A stretch of DNA of 64,000 nucleotides, from positions 1,860,902 to 1,924,901 of the forward strand of contig NZ_CP101508.1 of assembly GCF_024380015.1 (NCBI RefSeq). Direction: 5' to 3'. The position numbers and the translations under genes were made by a program. Source of the DNA: Photobacterium atrarenae (GTDB lineage: Bacteria; Pseudomonadota; Gammaproteobacteria; Enterobacterales; Vibrionaceae). Positions 8,897 through 17,752 of the stretch are shown piece by piece; position 1 is the first letter of the stretch; each line of letters begins with the position of its first letter. The notes beneath the pieces were generated by a model. That model was given only the letters and a program-made list of their open reading frames with translations, was not told where the DNA came from and did no database searches.

Positions 8897-10984
8897 ATGG
8901 AAAATGAAAACACCCCTCGTGATAATGCTAATGATGATTCATCACGGCAGAAGAATGATGAGACTGTTATCAAGTCGGCTGAGTTAGTTTCTGAGCATTC
9001 TGCCAATAATACCCATGATGACATTATCGATAATTCTATAGATAAGACTAACCACAAAAATACCAGCTTGGATAGTGGGGATATTATCGATAATCGTTAC
9101 AAAATTGTGTCGCTTATCGGTCGAGGTGGCTTATGCGAGGTATATCAAGCGAAGGATTTGCTTTTAGAAGCTGAAGGTATTGATGCCTCGGATGTTGCAA
9201 TAAAGGTACTTCAGTCAAATACGACTGAAAACCCTGATTATAATGATTTACTGATAAAAGAAGCTAAACAGACACAATCACTAAGCCACCCGAATATTGT
9301 GAAAGTGTTCGGTTTTGGTTTCGACAGGTTTTATTATCTGGTAATGGAGCTTTTAGACGGAGAGACGCTTGAAGATATTATCTTGCGCTCTCGTCCTAAC
9401 GGGCTACCCCCGAAGAAGACTCTTTCACTGCTCAAACAAATCGTTTCCGCTTTCAGTTATGCCCATAGTATGGGAGTCGTTCATTCAGATCTAAAGCCCA
9501 GCAACATTATGCTCACCCGAAACGGCGTCATCAAAATATTTGATTTTGGTGTAGCACGGGCACAGAGCCTAAGTGTCGATAAATACGCATCCATCACACA
9601 TGACGAGTCCAGCATCATCGCCGGCTATACGCCAGCTTATGCATCACCGAACCTGATTTCTGGTAATTCTCCTTCTTTTCAAGATGATATTTACGCTTTT
9701 TCATGCATTGCCTATGAGCTTGTCACGAGTAAACACCCATATAATCGAACACCATCAAACCAAGCTCAAGAACAAGCTCTCAAACTAACTCGCCCTCAGC
9801 AACTACCTGGCTACTTATGGAAGGTACTATTCAGCGGGCTGCAGTTTAATCCCTCTGAGCGACTCAAAAGTTTTGCTGAGATCGAAACGCTACTAACCCG
9901 GAGAAAGAGTCATTTTCCTGTACTCGTTGCTTCGTTATTAGTTATGGCGGCTGCTGCCTCCTATGGCTATCACTCACTGAACCAAGCAAGGTCAGGGCTT
10001 CAGGCTCAGCTAACCGATATCCAAAATGCACAAGACCATGAAGAAAAACTACTAGCGCTGCCTGTCGAGTCATTACTGAAGACATTGCCAACACTCCCAC
10101 CAGAAAGCAGCGTTTTAAAGGCAGCTTTGTTACACCTGAATCAAGAGAAAGCTATCGACTGGTATCAGGATCGCATTGATTCTATTTTAAACAACAGCAC
10201 CAACCGCTACCCTGACTACTATGCAATTGAAGGCATTATTAAAGAAGCTTTGAGCCTTTATCCAGATTCTCACTCTCTAACCGAGATGAATAAGCGTGTT
10301 ACTCTCAGCTGGCAATCAAGTAAGTCTTTAATCATCGATCAGATTAACTCGATCTTGGAGGCAGGTAGTTACTTTGATCCCAAGATAGGACAGGACATTA
10401 CGCGTTTGAGAGCGGACCTCTCTCAGATTGACCATAATTTTGACTTTAAGCCCAGTGCTGCAGCTAATTCAGTTTTTGCAGACCAGTTTCGTACCGCAAT
10501 GAACACTCTTGATTCTCAACGATTGAAAATGCTCATCGCTGTTGGGGATACCTATTTCTCAGAGGATGAACATAATGTTGCCCTGATAACCAAGGGAGAG
10601 AGACTGTTTAACGCAGTTCAATCGATTAACAGATATCATGAGTTAAAACAATCAGATAACCCAATCAAGTTCCCATACAAAGCGGCTAGTGACTACTATG
10701 AGTTCCAGTTCAACGCTTTCCACGAACGGTTGCGTAATCTGAAAACTGTGCGACAGCTTCAGTCTTTAGAGAATGATGTAAACCAAGTAGCAAAGGATGT
10801 TCCTGCTGATTTTTCTCCTTTAATCAAAACTCAGCTAGCGATGGCCAAGCGCTACATACAGTTCTCTGATCAATTCCTCAATGCGCGTAAGCAAAAGGCA
10901 GCAAACACTGTAATGAAAAGAGCCAATGCATTATTTGCGAAAATCGAAGCAAGCAAGAAAGAACAATACGATGATAGAGGTTGA
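8897..10984 (+). CDS. Membrane-anchored Ser/Thr protein kinase of the type VI cluster (PpkA-like)
   Basis: The 695-residue protein has an acidic, Asn-rich N-terminus (1-62) and then a Hanks-type kinase domain at about 68-335. Visible motifs are the glycine-rich loop IGRGGLCEV (74-82), the ATP-anchoring Lys103 in VAIKV, the catalytic loop HSDLKPSN (Asp198) and DFG at 216-218. A single membrane segment lies at about 339-358, followed by about 335 helical residues that should be periplasmic. Two features are unusual: the HRD arginine is serine (HSD), and the usual SPE of the activation segment is ASPN. The key Lys and Asp residues are present, so activity is likely. TagH is the obvious candidate substrate. 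No cognate PppA-type phosphatase gene is seen in the window. Confidence 0.88.
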   Translation: MENENTPRDNANDDSSRQKNDETVIKSAELVSEHSANNTHDDIIDNSIDKTNHKNTSLDSGDIIDNRYKIVSLIGRGGLCEVYQAKDLLLEAEGIDASDVAIKVLQSNTTENPDYNDLLIKEAKQTQSLSHPNIVKVFGFGFDRFYYLVMELLDGETLEDIILRSRPNGLPPKKTLSLLKQIVSAFSYAHSMGVVHSDLKPSNIMLTRNGVIKIFDFGVARAQSLSVDKYASITHDESSIIAGYTPAYASPNLISGNSPSFQDDIYAFSCIAYELVTSKHPYNRTPSNQAQEQALKLTRPQQLPGYLWKVLFSGLQFNPSERLKSFAEIETLLTRRKSHFPVLVASLLVMAAAASYGYHSLNQARSGLQAQLTDIQNAQDHEEKLLALPVESLLKTLPTLPPESSVLKAALLHLNQEKAIDWYQDRIDSILNNSTNRYPDYYAIEGIIKEALSLYPDSHSLTEMNKRVTLSWQSSKSLIIDQINSILEAGSYFDPKIGQDITRLRADLSQIDHNFDFKPSAAANSVFADQFRTAMNTLDSQRLKMLIAVGDTYFSEDEHNVALITKGERLFNAVQSINRYHELKQSDNPIKFPYKAASDYYEFQFNAFHERLRNLKTVRQLQSLENDVNQVAKDVPADFSPLIKTQLAMAKRYIQFSDQFLNARKQKAANTVMKRANALFAKIEASKKEQYDDRG

Positions 10985-11334
10985 TTTTGGATCTGAAAAC
11001 GATACTAAGGACAGCCAGGTATACGAACACGCTTATTATTAATCGTGTAGGCCTGTGCTATTTGATAACAACGGCCAAACGTTGCCCATTCGGTATGGAT
11101 AGCAGTTTTTCATTGGATTCATTTAAGAACAAGCTACAGGCCCATCTTTTGCTAAGCTCGCATTCGCAAAATTGGGGGGTGCAGTTCAGTATTTCCCGTC
11201 TTTATGCATCATTGATTGATAACCCTTTACAATGCAACTTATCAGAAGATGAAAAGCACCAAGAATTATGTAATCGAATCGCATCTGGTGACTTACTAGT
11301 CTATCGCATCCACAACTTCAATCCACCCATGTAG
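10981..11334 (+). CDS. Hypothetical protein following the type VI kinase; start uncertain
   Basis: The open frame overlaps the kinase stop codon by 4 bp if it starts at the TTG at 10981, giving 117 residues; the first in-frame ATG is at 11095 and would give 79. An AGAGG lies immediately before the TTG, too close to be a convincing ribosome site. A second short frame (ATG at 10971, 23 codons) overlaps the same spot, so a frameshifted or misassigned N-terminus is possible. The C-terminal part (SLDSFKNKL to GDLLVYRI) reads like a real soluble domain. I do not recognise it. Position suggests a type VI accessory factor, but no function can be assigned. Confidence 0.5.
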   Translation: MILDLKTILRTARYTNTLIINRVGLCYLITTAKRCPFGMDSSFSLDSFKNKLQAHLLLSSHSQNWGVQFSISRLYASLIDNPLQCNLSEDEKHQELCNRIASGDLLVYRIHNFNPPM

Positions 11335-11416
11335 GAGCACTCGAATACAAAGGGAGGTATACAAGTGCGCCTTTCGATTTCAGGTAACCAGCATAATAAA
11401 GCAAAACCCGCAACGC

Positions 11417-11827
11417 TTAGATGCGCACTTCACATAACATGGCTCGAAGTACCTCCCCGCTTTCAGCCGCCAGTATAATCTTACACTCTGCCTTTTCTTC
11501 GATATAGTCCAGTTGCTCAACATCGAGTGCATAAGGCAAAGTGATCAGCAACTCCTGGATACGCTCCTGGCGCGCTAAACGAATAAGACGGATCAGATTA
11601 TTGGTATCACTAGTACTGGTGGACAGAACTTTCAGCGCCTGCGTTTGCAGCTTTTCCGACTCTGACATCCCCTCCGGCAGCGCAGAAGTCCAGGATACTG
11701 TCAATGATGGAATTAATGCTTTGAGCGCATCGATAAACGTCAGCCTGTATTGACAGGAGGCAGATAAAAACAATGTGTAATTAAACACGACGCCACTGTC
11801 TTTCGAGATATCAATTGGTGTATCCAT
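11417..11827 (-). CDS. Hypothetical 136-residue protein at the edge of the type VI region
   Basis: I chose the ATG at 11827 because AGGG lies about 7 bases upstream; the ATG at 11833 would leave no spacing. The protein has no signal peptide or membrane segment. It is predicted to be a mixed alpha/beta cytoplasmic protein and contains a leucine/arginine-rich helix around NNLIRLIRLARQER. It converges on the small gene after the kinase. I do not recognise the family. Its base composition is intermediate between the AT-rich type VI genes and the GC-rich phn genes, so it may mark the boundary of the two regions. Confidence 0.6.
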   Translation of the reverse strand: MDTPIDISKDSGVVFNYTLFLSASCQYRLTFIDALKALIPSLTVSWTSALPEGMSESEKLQTQALKVLSTSTSDTNNLIRLIRLARQERIQELLITLPYALDVEQLDYIEEKAECKIILAAESGEVLRAMLCEVRI

Positions 11828-12466
11828 AACCATCCCTAAAGAAACATGACCACGACAAACTGAACGGCATTCAGAATCTCAGTCGGCCGGTTGCCGTCTG
11901 CTTTATACTTAAAGAGCACTTTCCAACTATACGTCTTACTTGATGCTGAGGAATGATGGATTTTAGAAAATTTGCGGTCGATCTTGATTTTAAGCGCAGA
12001 AAACCAAACACAAAATATTTACAATACAATTGATTAACATCAACAAAACTGTAAAAACAAAAGTTTTACCCTATTCATATTGATTTAACTTATGTTTTTT
12101 CGGGGCAGGATGCACAGAATAAGACCATACCCGGCCCTTATTGGCAAAAAAGTTTGTATAAAACAAGACCTCAATCACTGATTCTTAGCTGATGAAAAAC
12201 ATCAACTTTTTGAAGCGCCCGACCCGATTTGGTACTTATGAGGCATCTCTAATTCATCTCACCTTTCTTGCTTTACCGCTAAAGCGCCCAGTATCCGCTG
12301 GCGAACCTGAAGTCATGGCGCACCTAATGAGTGAACTCTGGCCCATGCGCACCGACTGCATGCATCCCGGACAAAAACAAAAAAAGCCTTCGCATCACCA
12401 CAATGCAAGGCTTGATCTGTTTAGATGGAAATTGTCAGTATGTTTTGCGGTGAAATCAAAGGCGAT
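11828..12466. other. 639-bp gap between the type VI region and the phn operon
   Basis: No convincing gene is seen here. The first part (about 11,960-12,190) is AT-rich with homopolymer runs and probably contains the promoter of the 136-residue gene on the minus strand. The remainder contains only open frames without ribosome sites, and the transcription terminator of the phn operon at 12372-12413. The shift from AT-rich to GC-rich DNA occurs within this gap. Confidence 0.6.
12372..12413 (-). terminator. Intrinsic terminator of the phnW-pbfA-phnX operon
   Basis: On the minus strand AAGCCTT (12413-12407) can pair with AAGGCTT (12390-12384), the stem extending partly inward through GCAT. A run of T residues broken by one G follows. 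It lies about 55 bp after the phnX stop codon, where the operon should end. Confidence 0.8.
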
Positions 12467-13276
12467 TTACGGGCGCTCACCGTTTGCCAGCCGCTGCTCA
12501 ATATCAGCAATCACTGCCGGCAGATCGGCAATGGTATCAATCTGATAATGGGCGCCCGAATGGGCAAACGCATCCTGAGCTTTCACCCGGGCTGCCGCCA
12601 GCGTCGCTTCATCCGCCACCTCAAACTCAGCCTGAGTCAGACCCGCTTCGTTTCCGGACAGGAGCAGCGCAACCGTCCACATCCCGGCATTTAAACCTTC
12701 GGTGATCCCCGGCACCGAGTCATCCACTTTCACGCAGGCTTTAACATCGCTCACCGCCAGCGTCAGCATGTTTTGCAGCAGCATATAAGGCGCCGGACGG
12801 CCCCCGGCTTTGAGATCGTCGGTTGCAACCGCACAATCCGGGCTGTAACCATTGGCTTTAGCGGCCGGGATCAGCGCATCCAGTACCACCCGCGGGTAAC
12901 CGGTGCATGAACCAATTTTCAGGCCCTGTTCACGCAAGTTATCGATCACGGCTTTAGCGCCGGGGATCAGATCCGCATGCTCACCAACTTTTTTCACCTG
13001 CAGCGGCATGAAAGTCTGATAGATTTTATCAATGTCTTCTTTTTGCATCGGGCGACCAAACCTGGCTTCCCAGCGCGCCGCAACTTCCGGTAGCTCCCCG
13101 ACGGCTTTAATATGATCCCACTTGCCGAGGCCCATCGGAACACGAGCTTCTTCCAGGCTGATCTCAAAGTCATATTCGCGCTTAAATGCTTCGACAAAAA
13201 TGGTGGTCGGGGCAAAAGAGCCGAAATCAACCACAGTGCCAGCCCAGTCAAACATAACCGCTTGTAAATGTTGCAT
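12467..13276 (-). CDS. phnX: Phosphonoacetaldehyde hydrolase PhnX
   Basis: PhnX cleaves the C-P bond of phosphonoacetaldehyde to acetaldehyde and phosphate in the cytoplasm, the last step of hydrolytic AEP degradation. The 269-residue protein shows the HAD-type nucleophile motif FDWAGT with Asp10 and the Schiff-base lysine in MGLGKWDH (Lys52), plus the SCTGYPR and DDSVPGI motifs of the family. The open frame extends upstream, but I chose the ATG at 13276 because GAGGAG sits 8 bases before it and the upstream part overlaps pbfA. It is the last gene of the phnW-pbfA-phnX operon, 37 bp after pbfA. Confidence 0.96.
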   Translation of the reverse strand: MQHLQAVMFDWAGTVVDFGSFAPTTIFVEAFKREYDFEISLEEARVPMGLGKWDHIKAVGELPEVAARWEARFGRPMQKEDIDKIYQTFMPLQVKKVGEHADLIPGAKAVIDNLREQGLKIGSCTGYPRVVLDALIPAAKANGYSPDCAVATDDLKAGGRPAPYMLLQNMLTLAVSDVKACVKVDDSVPGITEGLNAGMWTVALLLSGNEAGLTQAEFEVADEATLAAARVKAQDAFAHSGAHYQIDTIADLPAVIADIEQRLANGERP

Positions 13277-13313
13277 CTGATGTCTCCTCATCCTTCGTAA
13301 AGATGTGCCGCAT

Positions 13314-14771
13314 TCAGCGTCTGCGCCAACCGGCACACCCGAGTAATCGTTGTTGTGGTTCAAATTTGTTTCTGACGGCGTCGGCTTCACCGATCGCCTG
13401 CTCGACGATATCCAACGCACGGGCAAGGGCGTCGCGACTGATAATCAGGGGGGGACTTAGCTGCAAGACGTTACCCTGTGACACCTTAAAGCTCAGCCCC
13501 AGCGCCAGACAGCGATACATCACCTGCTCGGCAGCCGCTAATGCACGGGCTTTGGTCTCCTGATCGGTGACCAGCTCAACGCCCCACAGCAGCCCCATAC
13601 CGCGCACATCACCGATCAGGGAAAACTTCTCTTTCATCTGCAGCAGTCGTTCACGAACATAAGCCTCATCCGCCCTGACTTTCTCCAGCAGGCTTTCCTG
13701 CTCAATCACTTCAATCGTCGCCAACGCGGCAGCACAGCACACCGGACTCTTCTCGTGGGTGTAATGGCCAAGCGAGACTTGCGACGCGGTGTTGTACTGA
13801 TCTCTGGTCAGCAGCGCCGCCAGCGGCACCACGCCGCCGCCCAGGCCTTTCCCGATACACAGAATATCGGGCTCGATGTCGAACGCCTGGTGGGTGAACC
13901 AATGGCCGGTACGTCCCATCCCATTGGGGATATCATCCATGATCAGCAGCACATTGTGCCGATCGCAAATCTCCCGCACCCGCTGCCAATAGGCCCGGCT
14001 GGGCACCTGAACATCAGTATTGCGGATGCCTTCAGCAATAAAGGCACCGATCCCGCCTTCTTTTTCAATCACATATTCTAAGTAATCGGCGTAATGAATA
14101 TCGCTGCCATCCGGGGAAGGCAAAGCTCCCCGGTAACTGACGGCAGGCGGGATCCGTTCAACCCCAGCCATCAGCGGTCCCATCCCCTCGCGGAAGCAGG
14201 CCTCACCGCCGACCGAAATTGCATCCATCGACGCACCGTGAAACGAATCCCACAATGACACCACCTTGGCATTGCCGGTGACAAAACGCGCCAACTTGAG
14301 CGCCATGCCGATCACCGAGGTTCCCCCCGGCGCAAACAGCACCCGGTTCAGCTCGCCCCCGGCAACTTCCGTTAAACGGCGGGCACAATCGATCGCCGTC
14401 TGATTCGTGAAACGACGTGGTGCGAACGGTAAGGTTGCCAACTGTTGCTGCACCCGTTCAATCACATGCGGGTGACCGTAGCCAAGCTGATGCACGTTAT
14501 TGCCGTGAAAATCCATGTAGCGCTTGCCGGCAACATCTTCGAGATAGATCCCCTGAGCGCCCACCAGCGCATCCAGGCACGGGGTCGACATCGCCTGATG
14601 GAGGAAATAGCGGCTGTCCTCGGCCAGCGTGGCTCGGGTTGTCTCATCGGAAATCGTCTGGCTCCAGGCCGCACGCGCCGGGGAAGTATTGGTATCCCCT
14701 TCACTGCGCAGTGACTGCTCGGTCAATGCCGTATCGTGATTGACCAGGGCTTCATTTTCCGGAAGGCTCAT
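13314..14771 (-). CDS. pbfA: PLP-dependent (R)-1-hydroxy-2-aminoethylphosphonate ammonia-lyase (PbfA-type class III aminotransferase fold)
   Basis: The 485-residue protein is a class III aminotransferase-fold enzyme with the PLP lysine in CIGKGLGGG (Lys308) and the pyridine-binding acidic motif LIMDDIPNG (Asp279). Enzymes of this type encoded between phnW and phnX in Vibrio eliminate ammonia from (R)-1-hydroxy-AEP to give phosphonoacetaldehyde, widening the PhnW/PhnX route. Its start codon overlaps the phnW stop as ATGA (14768-14771), indicating translational coupling. The specific activity is inferred from the fold plus this exact position; a plain transaminase cannot be excluded from sequence reading alone. 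The last residues (WRRR) are unusually basic. Confidence 0.87.
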   Translation of the reverse strand: MSLPENEALVNHDTALTEQSLRSEGDTNTSPARAAWSQTISDETTRATLAEDSRYFLHQAMSTPCLDALVGAQGIYLEDVAGKRYMDFHGNNVHQLGYGHPHVIERVQQQLATLPFAPRRFTNQTAIDCARRLTEVAGGELNRVLFAPGGTSVIGMALKLARFVTGNAKVVSLWDSFHGASMDAISVGGEACFREGMGPLMAGVERIPPAVSYRGALPSPDGSDIHYADYLEYVIEKEGGIGAFIAEGIRNTDVQVPSRAYWQRVREICDRHNVLLIMDDIPNGMGRTGHWFTHQAFDIEPDILCIGKGLGGGVVPLAALLTRDQYNTASQVSLGHYTHEKSPVCCAAALATIEVIEQESLLEKVRADEAYVRERLLQMKEKFSLIGDVRGMGLLWGVELVTDQETKARALAAAEQVMYRCLALGLSFKVSQGNVLQLSPPLIISRDALARALDIVEQAIGEADAVRNKFEPQQRLLGCAGWRRR

Positions 14772-15922
14772 GCCTGCTGCTCCTGCATTTCGGCAGCGGT
14801 TCCGCCCTGTGCGCCATGTTGCCAGTACATTGAAGAGCCAATGGCATCAATCAGGCGATGGATATCCTGGTTGTAAACTTCGCCGATATTGCCGATCCGA
14901 AAGCAGTCCGCGTTCGACACTTTGCCCGGATAAATCACGAAGCCCTTTTCTTTCAGCAAGTGATAGAAAGTCTTGAAATCGTAATCCGGGTGCGCCGGAG
15001 AGTAGAAAGAGGTAATAATCGGTGAGTGTAGCGATTTATCCAGCAAACAGCGGAACCCCAAACGTTCCATCCCATCGACCAGAATTTGCTGATTGCTGTG
15101 ATAACGCGCATAACGGGCTTCCACGCCCCCTTCCACCAGCAGTTCCTGCAGTGCCTGGTGAAAAGCACGAACGGTGTGGGTCGGTGAGGTGAAGCGCCAT
15201 TTTCCGTGATTTTTTTCCATGCACTGCCACTGATCATACAGATCCAGCGTCAGCGAACGGGCACGGCCCTGACATTGTTCCAGCTCCGCTTGTTTGGCCA
15301 GGACAAAACCAAATCCCGGCACGCCCTGGATGCATTTGTTGGCAGAGCTGATCAGAAAGTCGATCCCCAATTCCCCGATCTCCAATGGGATCCCGCCAAA
15401 GCTGGACATCGCATCGAGGATCATCACTTTGCCGTGCGCTTTCACCAGCTCACACACCGGTGCGACCGGGTTCAGCATGCCGGTGGTCGTTTCACAGTGC
15501 ACCATCGCGATATGGGTAATGGCCGGGTCTTCAGCCAGAATCGTCTCCAGCGCCTGCAAATCCGGCTGAGCGACTTCACCCAGCTCGACAATATGGTGAG
15601 CAATGTTCAGGTACTGGGCAATCTGGCCGATCCGCTCGCCGTAGGCACCATTGTTAATCACCAGCAGTTTGCCGTCGGCCGGGATCACCGAGCCGATCGT
15701 CGCTTCCACCGAGGCGGTACCGCTACCCTGCATCAGCACACAGGTATAGCTATCCTGAGCTGTCGCCAAGGCAACCAGTTGCTGGCGAATCACCTCAACA
15801 ATGCCCTTGTTATAGTCATCATCCCAGGTACACCAGTCTTTCAGCATCGCCTCACGCACGGTACGGCTGGTTGATAACGGGCCCGGGGTCAGCAGCAAGT
15901 ATTGATTTTCTACAGTTTCCAT
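14768..15922 (-). CDS. phnW: 2-aminoethylphosphonate:pyruvate aminotransferase PhnW
   Basis: PhnW transfers the amino group of AEP to pyruvate, giving phosphonoacetaldehyde and alanine. The protein opens with [10 protein letters not shown], typical of this class V aminotransferase, and carries Asp170 ([12 protein letters not shown]) and the PLP lysine at residue 196 (SSANKCIQG), close to Lys194 of the Salmonella enzyme. I start it at the ATG at 15922 (384 residues); an upstream in-frame extension would run through the promoter region and has no family resemblance. The site CTGGACTATACCAA lies 15 bp upstream of the start. It is first in the phnW-pbfA-phnX operon and divergent from phnS. Confidence 0.96.
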   Translation of the reverse strand: METVENQYLLLTPGPLSTSRTVREAMLKDWCTWDDDYNKGIVEVIRQQLVALATAQDSYTCVLMQGSGTASVEATIGSVIPADGKLLVINNGAYGERIGQIAQYLNIAHHIVELGEVAQPDLQALETILAEDPAITHIAMVHCETTTGMLNPVAPVCELVKAHGKVMILDAMSSFGGIPLEIGELGIDFLISSANKCIQGVPGFGFVLAKQAELEQCQGRARSLTLDLYDQWQCMEKNHGKWRFTSPTHTVRAFHQALQELLVEGGVEARYARYHSNQQILVDGMERLGFRCLLDKSLHSPIITSFYSPAHPDYDFKTFYHLLKEKGFVIYPGKVSNADCFRIGNIGEVYNQDIHRLIDAIGSSMYWQHGAQGGTAAEMQEQQA

Positions 15923-15937
15923 CTTTTGATTCTCATT

Positions 15938-15952
15938 CTGGACTATACCAAT
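15938..15952. promoter_or_regulatory. Candidate PhnR operator upstream of phnW
   Basis: Read toward phnW this is ATTGGTATAGTCCAG, matching 12 of 14 positions of the TTGGTATANACCAA pattern shared by four units in the region. It ends 15 bp before the phnW start codon. Confidence 0.6.
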
Positions 15953-16154
15953 TTGATAAAAACTATAGCGAGCCAAACGAATTGATGTAAATCCCCCCAC
16001 CGTAGACTTAATAAAACTTTCATAAACGGCAGTAAATGATCCAAACATGAACAGCATGCCGCAATTAACAACTCACATAACTGTTAGCAAACTGACATCT
16101 GAAAATCATTGAATTGTCATAATTGCTCCCTAGCATCTTCCAAGTCGAACCAAT

Positions 16155-16168
16155 CTGGTACATACCAA
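16155..16168. promoter_or_regulatory. Candidate PhnR operator upstream of phnS
   Basis: The sequence CTGGTACATACCAA is an imperfect palindrome 22 bp before the phnS start codon. It shares the TGGTA/TACCA half-sites with the sites upstream of phnT and of the oxidoreductase gene. Confidence 0.65.
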
Positions 16169-16190
16169 ATAGACTCATGGAGAATGAACA

Positions 16191-17204
16191 ATGAAGCACC
16201 GTTGGATGATTGCGCCTCTGACTGCGATTGCCGCCCTATCTGCGACCTCGGCGTTTGCCGCTGAGGAACTGACGGTTTACACCGCCTACGAAACAGACAT
16301 GCTGGCCAAGTTCAAAAATGGATTTGAAAAAGCCAACCCGGATATCAAAATCAAATGGGTTCGTGACTCAACCGGGATCATGACTGCAAAACTACTGGCT
16401 GAAAAAGCCAACCCACGCGCCGATGTGGTTTGGGGCCTGGCAGGCTCATCGATGGCTCTGCTGAAAGATGAAGGGATCCTGAAGCCTTATACGCCAGCCG
16501 GTCTGGATCAAATCCGCCCGAATCTGATTGACCCGGAGCAAGATAAAGCCTGGTTCGGCAACGACGCCTTCTTTAACGCGGTGTGCTTTAACGAAATGGT
16601 CGCCAAAGCACAGGGGCTGCCGAAACCGGAAAGCTGGCAGGATCTGCTGAAACCTGTCTATAAAGGCCATATCGCAATGCCGAACCCGGCCTCTTCCGGC
16701 ACCGGCTATATGCAGGTTTCCGCCTGGATGCAGTCCATGGGTGACGATGCGGCCTGGGACTACATGGAAAAACTGGATAAGAATATTGCCCACTATACTC
16801 ACTCGGGCTCCAAGCCTTGTGTTCAGGCCGGGATGGGAGAAGTGGCCATCGGTATTTCCATGGCGATCCGTGGCGCGAAACTGAAAACCCAAGGCGCACC
16901 AATCGATATCATCATGCCGACCGGCGGTGTGGGTTGGGAATCGGAAGCGGTGGGCCTGGTGAACACCCAATCGGATGCGGCGAAGCGCCTGGTTGACTGG
17001 TCATTGTCGAAAGAAGCCAATCATTTGTACAACGCCTTCTACCCGGTAGTCGGCCACAAAGCGGTTAACAAGCCGGTGAAAAACTATCCGGATGTTGAAC
17101 GTGCCATGGTGAAAATGGACTTCTCAAAAATGGCCGTCAGTCGTCAGGAGGTGCTAAAAACCTGGTCTGCCAAATTTGACGCCAAGTCTGAGCCACGCTC
17201 ATAA
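16191..17204 (+). CDS. phnS: 2-aminoethylphosphonate ABC transporter substrate-binding protein PhnS
   Basis: The 337-residue protein has a Sec signal peptide ending in SAFA-AEE near residue 24 and the fold-type sequence of iron/AEP-type periplasmic binding proteins (ELTVYTAYETDM at the mature start). It would bind AEP in the periplasm and deliver it to the PhnT/PhnU importer. GGAG lies 9 bases before the ATG. Unlike the usual arrangement, it is not directly followed by the transporter genes: it has its own strong terminator, a small opposite-strand gene follows, and phnT has a separate operator and promoter region. Confidence 0.93.
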   Translation: MKHRWMIAPLTAIAALSATSAFAAEELTVYTAYETDMLAKFKNGFEKANPDIKIKWVRDSTGIMTAKLLAEKANPRADVVWGLAGSSMALLKDEGILKPYTPAGLDQIRPNLIDPEQDKAWFGNDAFFNAVCFNEMVAKAQGLPKPESWQDLLKPVYKGHIAMPNPASSGTGYMQVSAWMQSMGDDAAWDYMEKLDKNIAHYTHSGSKPCVQAGMGEVAIGISMAIRGAKLKTQGAPIDIIMPTGGVGWESEAVGLVNTQSDAAKRLVDWSLSKEANHLYNAFYPVVGHKAVNKPVKNYPDVERAMVKMDFSKMAVSRQEVLKTWSAKFDAKSEPRS

Positions 17205-17233
17205 GCGTGCTTGATTGGTCTTGAAACACCAAG

Positions 17234-17267
17234 AAAGAGTGATGGTGAGCAGCCATCACTCTTTTTT
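17234..17267 (+). terminator. Intrinsic terminator of phnS
   Basis: AAAGAGTGATGG (17234-17245) pairs perfectly with CCATCACTCTTT (17253-17264) over a 7-base loop and runs into six T residues. It starts 30 bp after the phnS stop. Confidence 0.92.
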
Positions 17268-17349
17268 ATACCAATCTGATCCAGCCTCTCGGCTATGAAT
17301 GATGAGACAAATAACCCGAGATTGGTTCAGGTTGGCAGGTCACAACCAC

Positions 17350-17508
17350 TTAGTGTTGTTTATCTTTCAGAATCGCTTCTTCGGCTTCGGGCAGCACGGC
17401 TTGCTCTTGCTGCTCCCACTTCGCATCCAGTACCGCTAGCTCTTTCTTCATTTCTGATAACTCACGTTCCATATACGAAATATTTCGAATCAGCATTTTC
17501 CTTTCCAT
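17350..17508 (-). CDS. Small coiled-coil protein of unknown function between phnS and phnT
   Basis: A 52-residue minus-strand frame (ATG at 17508, TAA at 17350) is preceded by AAGGA about 8 bases upstream, a good ribosome site. It has a charged, heptad-like composition: the stretch MERELSEMKKELAVLDAKW has hydrophobic residues spaced as in a coiled coil, followed by an acidic tail. There is no signal peptide, membrane segment or Cys pair. It faces against the flanking phnS and phnT genes, so it is not in their operons. I do not recognise a family. Codon pattern and ribosome site support a real gene, but at this length conservation must decide. Confidence 0.6.
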   Translation of the reverse strand: MERKMLIRNISYMERELSEMKKELAVLDAKWEQQEQAVLPEAEEAILKDKQH

Positions 17509-17720
17509 CACTTATTCCTTGTTAGATTAAGCTCATGTGGATAGTAGCAATATTGAATGGATTAAAACGCGGCTCTCTATTCAATAATCTTTTTTCACGC
17601 CAAGTAAAAAAAGGTCATTCAGGTAGAGTTAAGTATTAACCCGATGACAGAAATTTACCACCTGAACTGTCTTTTTTTCGTCAAGTAGCTGTCATCGAAG
17701 TGTAATTAGGTCGGTGTATG

Positions 17721-17736
17721 TTTGGTATATACCAAA
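17721..17736. promoter_or_regulatory. Candidate PhnR operator upstream of phnT (perfect palindrome)
   Basis: TTTGGTATATACCAAA is a perfect 16-bp palindrome 16 bp before the phnT start codon. The core resembles the TGGTNTANACCA sites bound by GntR/HutC-type regulators such as DasR and NagR, and PhnR belongs to that group. Confidence 0.75.
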
Positions 17737-17752
17737 TAAATCGAGCTAAACC

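Noticed and set aside
12192..12545. Plus-strand open frame in the gap before phnX
   Set aside because: It has no ribosome site, crosses the phn terminator and enters phnX antisense; composition is not protein-like.
15206..15874. 222-codon plus-strand open frame inside phnW
   Set aside because: It is antisense to a clear phnW gene and its His/Arg/Gln-rich translation is typical of a shadow frame.
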